From Allomesorhizobium camelthorni (GTDB lineage: Bacteria > Pseudomonadota > Alphaproteobacteria > Rhizobiales > Rhizobiaceae): a stretch of 53,261 nt of DNA. The notes beneath the pieces are model-generated. The model ran no database searches, was not told where the DNA came from, and saw only the letters and a program-made list of their open reading frames with translations. Position 1 is the first letter of the stretch. Each line of letters opens with the position of its first letter. The DNA lies in contig NZ_JAAKZF010000040.1 in the NCBI RefSeq assembly GCF_011045125.1, positions 1-53,261 of the forward strand. The letters run 5' to 3'. Shown in pieces: positions 51,541 through 53,261 of this stretch. A program made the translations under genes and the position numbers.

Positions 51541-52986
51541 ATGTTGACGAACGCGCTTCTGGCGCACACTGGCGTGATAGCGCCGTTCGACAGCAGTACT
51601 CCGCGATTGTTCCATGACCACCAACTGCCGGCGGGGGATCGGAGCTCTCTTTTCAGCAGCAGACAATCCGAATTCGCCGATCCCGTTGCGCCCGCGATTG
51701 AAACCCCGCCAAGAACCTCCATTCACCGCAAACATGACCGCACCCCTCGGCCGGACACGTCCTCGGACGAACTCTTCGATACCGTGCAGCGACAGACGCT
51801 TCAATATTTCTGGGATTTTGGCCATCCAACGAGCGGCCTTGCGCGAGAGCGGAGCGACGCGACACTGCATGTCGTCACGACCGGCGGTTCCGGCTTCGGC
51901 ATTATGGCAATCCTTGCTGGGGTTGAGCGCAGATGGATCGGCAGACAGGTCGCTCTCGATCGCCTGATTACCATGGTGTACTTTCTCGGCGAGGCCGAAC
52001 GCCACCACGGTGCCTTTCCTCACTGGATGGATGGCGACAGCGGCCGAACAATTCCCTTCAGCCAGTTCGACGACGGCGGCGACATCGTCGAGACGGCCTA
52101 TCTGATGGTGGGACTACTTTCGGCGCGGCAATATTTCCGAGGCCCGGAAGCCAAGGAGCGCGTCTTGCGCAGGCTCATCGACACGCTGTGGCACGACGTC
52201 GAATGGGACTGGTTCACGCACGGCTCCGACTCGCTCCTTTGGCACTGGAGCCCGGTGCACGGATGGGCGATGGATCACGCGATCAACGGCTGGAACGAAT
52301 GCCTGATCGCATTCGTTCTCGCCGCGTCCGCCCCACGGCATGCAATCGAGCCGAGTGTCTATCACCGCGGCTGGGCCGCGGGCCAAGCCTTCGCCAACGG
52401 CCGAAGCTTCGATGGCATTCCGCTCCCCCTCGGGCCTGATCATGGAGGTCCCCTCTTCTTCGCGCACTATTCCTTTCTGGGGCTCGACCCACGATGGCTT
52501 CGGGACCGCTACGCCGACTATTGGCAGCAGAACGTCGCCTGCACGCGCATCAATCAGGCGCACTGCATCCGCAATCCCCAGAAATTCGACGGCTATAGCG
52601 CCGAGTGCTGGGGTCTGACCGCGAGCGACAGTATTGACGGCTATGTCGCGCACGCTCCCGACCGCGACCTCGGCGTGATCACTCCATCCGCTGCGCTCGG
52701 CTCCTTCCCCTATGCCCCGGCGGAATGCGAGCTGGCGCTTCGCCACTTCGCTTCGCGCGGCGACCGGCTGTGGGGCGAGTATGGCTTCAGGGATGCATTC
52801 AGCCCTGCGTTGGGTTGGTACGCGGACTCCTATTTGGCGATCGATCAGGGGCCGATCATGGTCATGATCGAGAATTACCGGAGCGGGCTTCTGTGGCGCC
52901 TCTTCATGAGCTGTCCGGAGATCCAGATCAGGCTCACGAGGCTCGGCTTTTCCCAGCGCGCCAAAGCCGCCGCGGCCATGTCATGA
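51541..52986 (+). CDS. Glycoamylase-like (GH144-type) glucan hydrolase
   Basis: 481 residues. After an N-terminal stretch of about 75 with no clear signal peptide, the glycoamylase-like domain starts at DELFDTVQRQTLQYFWDFGH. Supporting segments are TTGGSGFGIMAILAGVERRW, the acidic DDGGDIVETAYLMVGLLSAR, a tryptophan-rich NGWNECLI region, and GWYADSYLAIDQGPIMVMIE near the end. Known GH144 members are endo-beta-1,2-glucanases; rhizobia make cyclic beta-1,2-glucans, so that substrate is attractive but unproven. The start at 51541 is the first ATG with a partial ribosome-binding site (GAAGG). It lies directly before a transposon end. Confidence 0.8.
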   Translation: MLTNALLAHTGVIAPFDSSTPRLFHDHQLPAGDRSSLFSSRQSEFADPVAPAIETPPRTSIHRKHDRTPRPDTSSDELFDTVQRQTLQYFWDFGHPTSGLARERSDATLHVVTTGGSGFGIMAILAGVERRWIGRQVALDRLITMVYFLGEAERHHGAFPHWMDGDSGRTIPFSQFDDGGDIVETAYLMVGLLSARQYFRGPEAKERVLRRLIDTLWHDVEWDWFTHGSDSLLWHWSPVHGWAMDHAINGWNECLIAFVLAASAPRHAIEPSVYHRGWAAGQAFANGRSFDGIPLPLGPDHGGPLFFAHYSFLGLDPRWLRDRYADYWQQNVACTRINQAHCIRNPQKFDGYSAECWGLTASDSIDGYVAHAPDRDLGVITPSAALGSFPYAPAECELALRHFASRGDRLWGEYGFRDAFSPALGWYADSYLAIDQGPIMVMIENYRSGLLWRLFMSCPEIQIRLTRLGFSQRAKAAAAMS

Positions 52987-53010
52987 GGACCACGTATTCT
53001 TTACTAAAAG

Positions 53011-53261
53011 TGTCGCTTGGCAGTTAATCGGGAGAATGCGGTCGTTTCGGTTTGGTTTGGCAGTTAATTGTGAGAATGGGGTAGCTCAGATTCTCAATTT
53101 AACTGCACTCGCATCAGTGTGAAGGTCATGAATCTTTTGAATTTCATGCGCCGTCTTGGGTAAATTCGATGCCGTTACGTTGCCGACACTGCTTCTCACA
53201 TTGAATGCCAATGGCTCGGTTTGATTATCATATTAAGTGCACATTCTCAATTAAGTGCAGT
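53011..53261. mobile_element. End of a Tn7/Tn5053-like transposon running off the window
   Basis: The tip TGTCG (53011) starts the second copy of the 73-bp sequence, with two motifs TTGGCAGTTAAT...AGAATG. Two more motifs follow in inverted orientation: ATTCTCAATTTAACTGCA (53089-53106) and ATTCTCAATTAAGTGCAG at 53243-53260. Four related sites within 250 bases at a TGT tip suggest a multi-site transposase-binding end. The transposase genes would lie beyond the window. Confidence 0.55.

Noticed and set aside
48376-53083. The two 73-bp repeats as the left and right ends of one 4.7-kb transposon
   Set aside because: The copies are in direct orientation; a single transposon would have them inverted. 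The IS1595 and IS6 elements within also have their own ends.

Overview
The window looks like an accessory region of an alphaproteobacterium of the order Rhizobiales, probably from a plasmid or a genomic island. The reasons are the high G+C coding bias, the many ABC importers, two DUF982-type proteins, a DhaKLM/PTS cassette, a BiuH sequence with rhizobial character, and much insertion-sequence debris. No rRNA, tRNA, CRISPR array or replication origin was seen.

Layout. 1-4.3 kb: the tail of an unknown protein, a two-part metallophosphoesterase and a carbamoylase-type fragment. 3.3-5.3 kb: a divergent MDR oxidoreductase/LysR pair. 5.4-9.6 kb: two gene remnants, then a GntR-VOC-ABC importer operon (NMT1/THI5-like). 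9.7-18.9 kb: a GntR regulator divergent from an eight-gene operon holding a BMP-type importer, biuret hydrolase (BiuH), a second cysteine hydrolase, a cupin and allophanate hydrolase (AtzF). 19.4-24.2 kb: a sigma-54-type promoter, a guanidine-I (ykkC) riboswitch, a urea-carboxylase-type ABC importer, a GdmH-like guanidine hydrolase and a histidine-rich protein. 24.7-34.9 kb: a minus-strand operon for a sugar/polyol ABC importer followed by DhaL, DhaM-IIA, HPr, EI, an HTH protein and DhaK, with a perfect 12-bp inverted repeat upstream. 35-46.7 kb: a gene graveyard (nitrate transporter, IS66, DUF982, DUF1003, OYE, metallopeptidase, DNA methylase, quinone oxidoreductase, GST, YghU, YtcJ and alpha/beta hydrolase remnants) with a few intact genes (DUF982, CHRD, DoxX, MFS). 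46.8-53.3 kb: an alginate-export-type porin, IS6 and IS1595 elements, a Tn3 transposase fragment, a GH144-like glucanase, and two nearly identical 73-bp transposon-end sequences with repeated motifs.

How it fits together. The centre of the window is a nitrogen-scavenging island. One operon would import and hydrolyse biuret through allophanate to ammonia and CO2. The other would import guanidine and split it to urea and ammonia. Both have sequences matching sigma-54 (-24/-12) promoters, which suggests nitrogen-limitation control layered over a GntR operator (biuret) or a guanidine riboswitch (guanidine). No urease, urea carboxylase, cyanuric acid hydrolase or AtzE lies in the window, so urea would have to be handled elsewhere and the biuret route appears to start at biuret.
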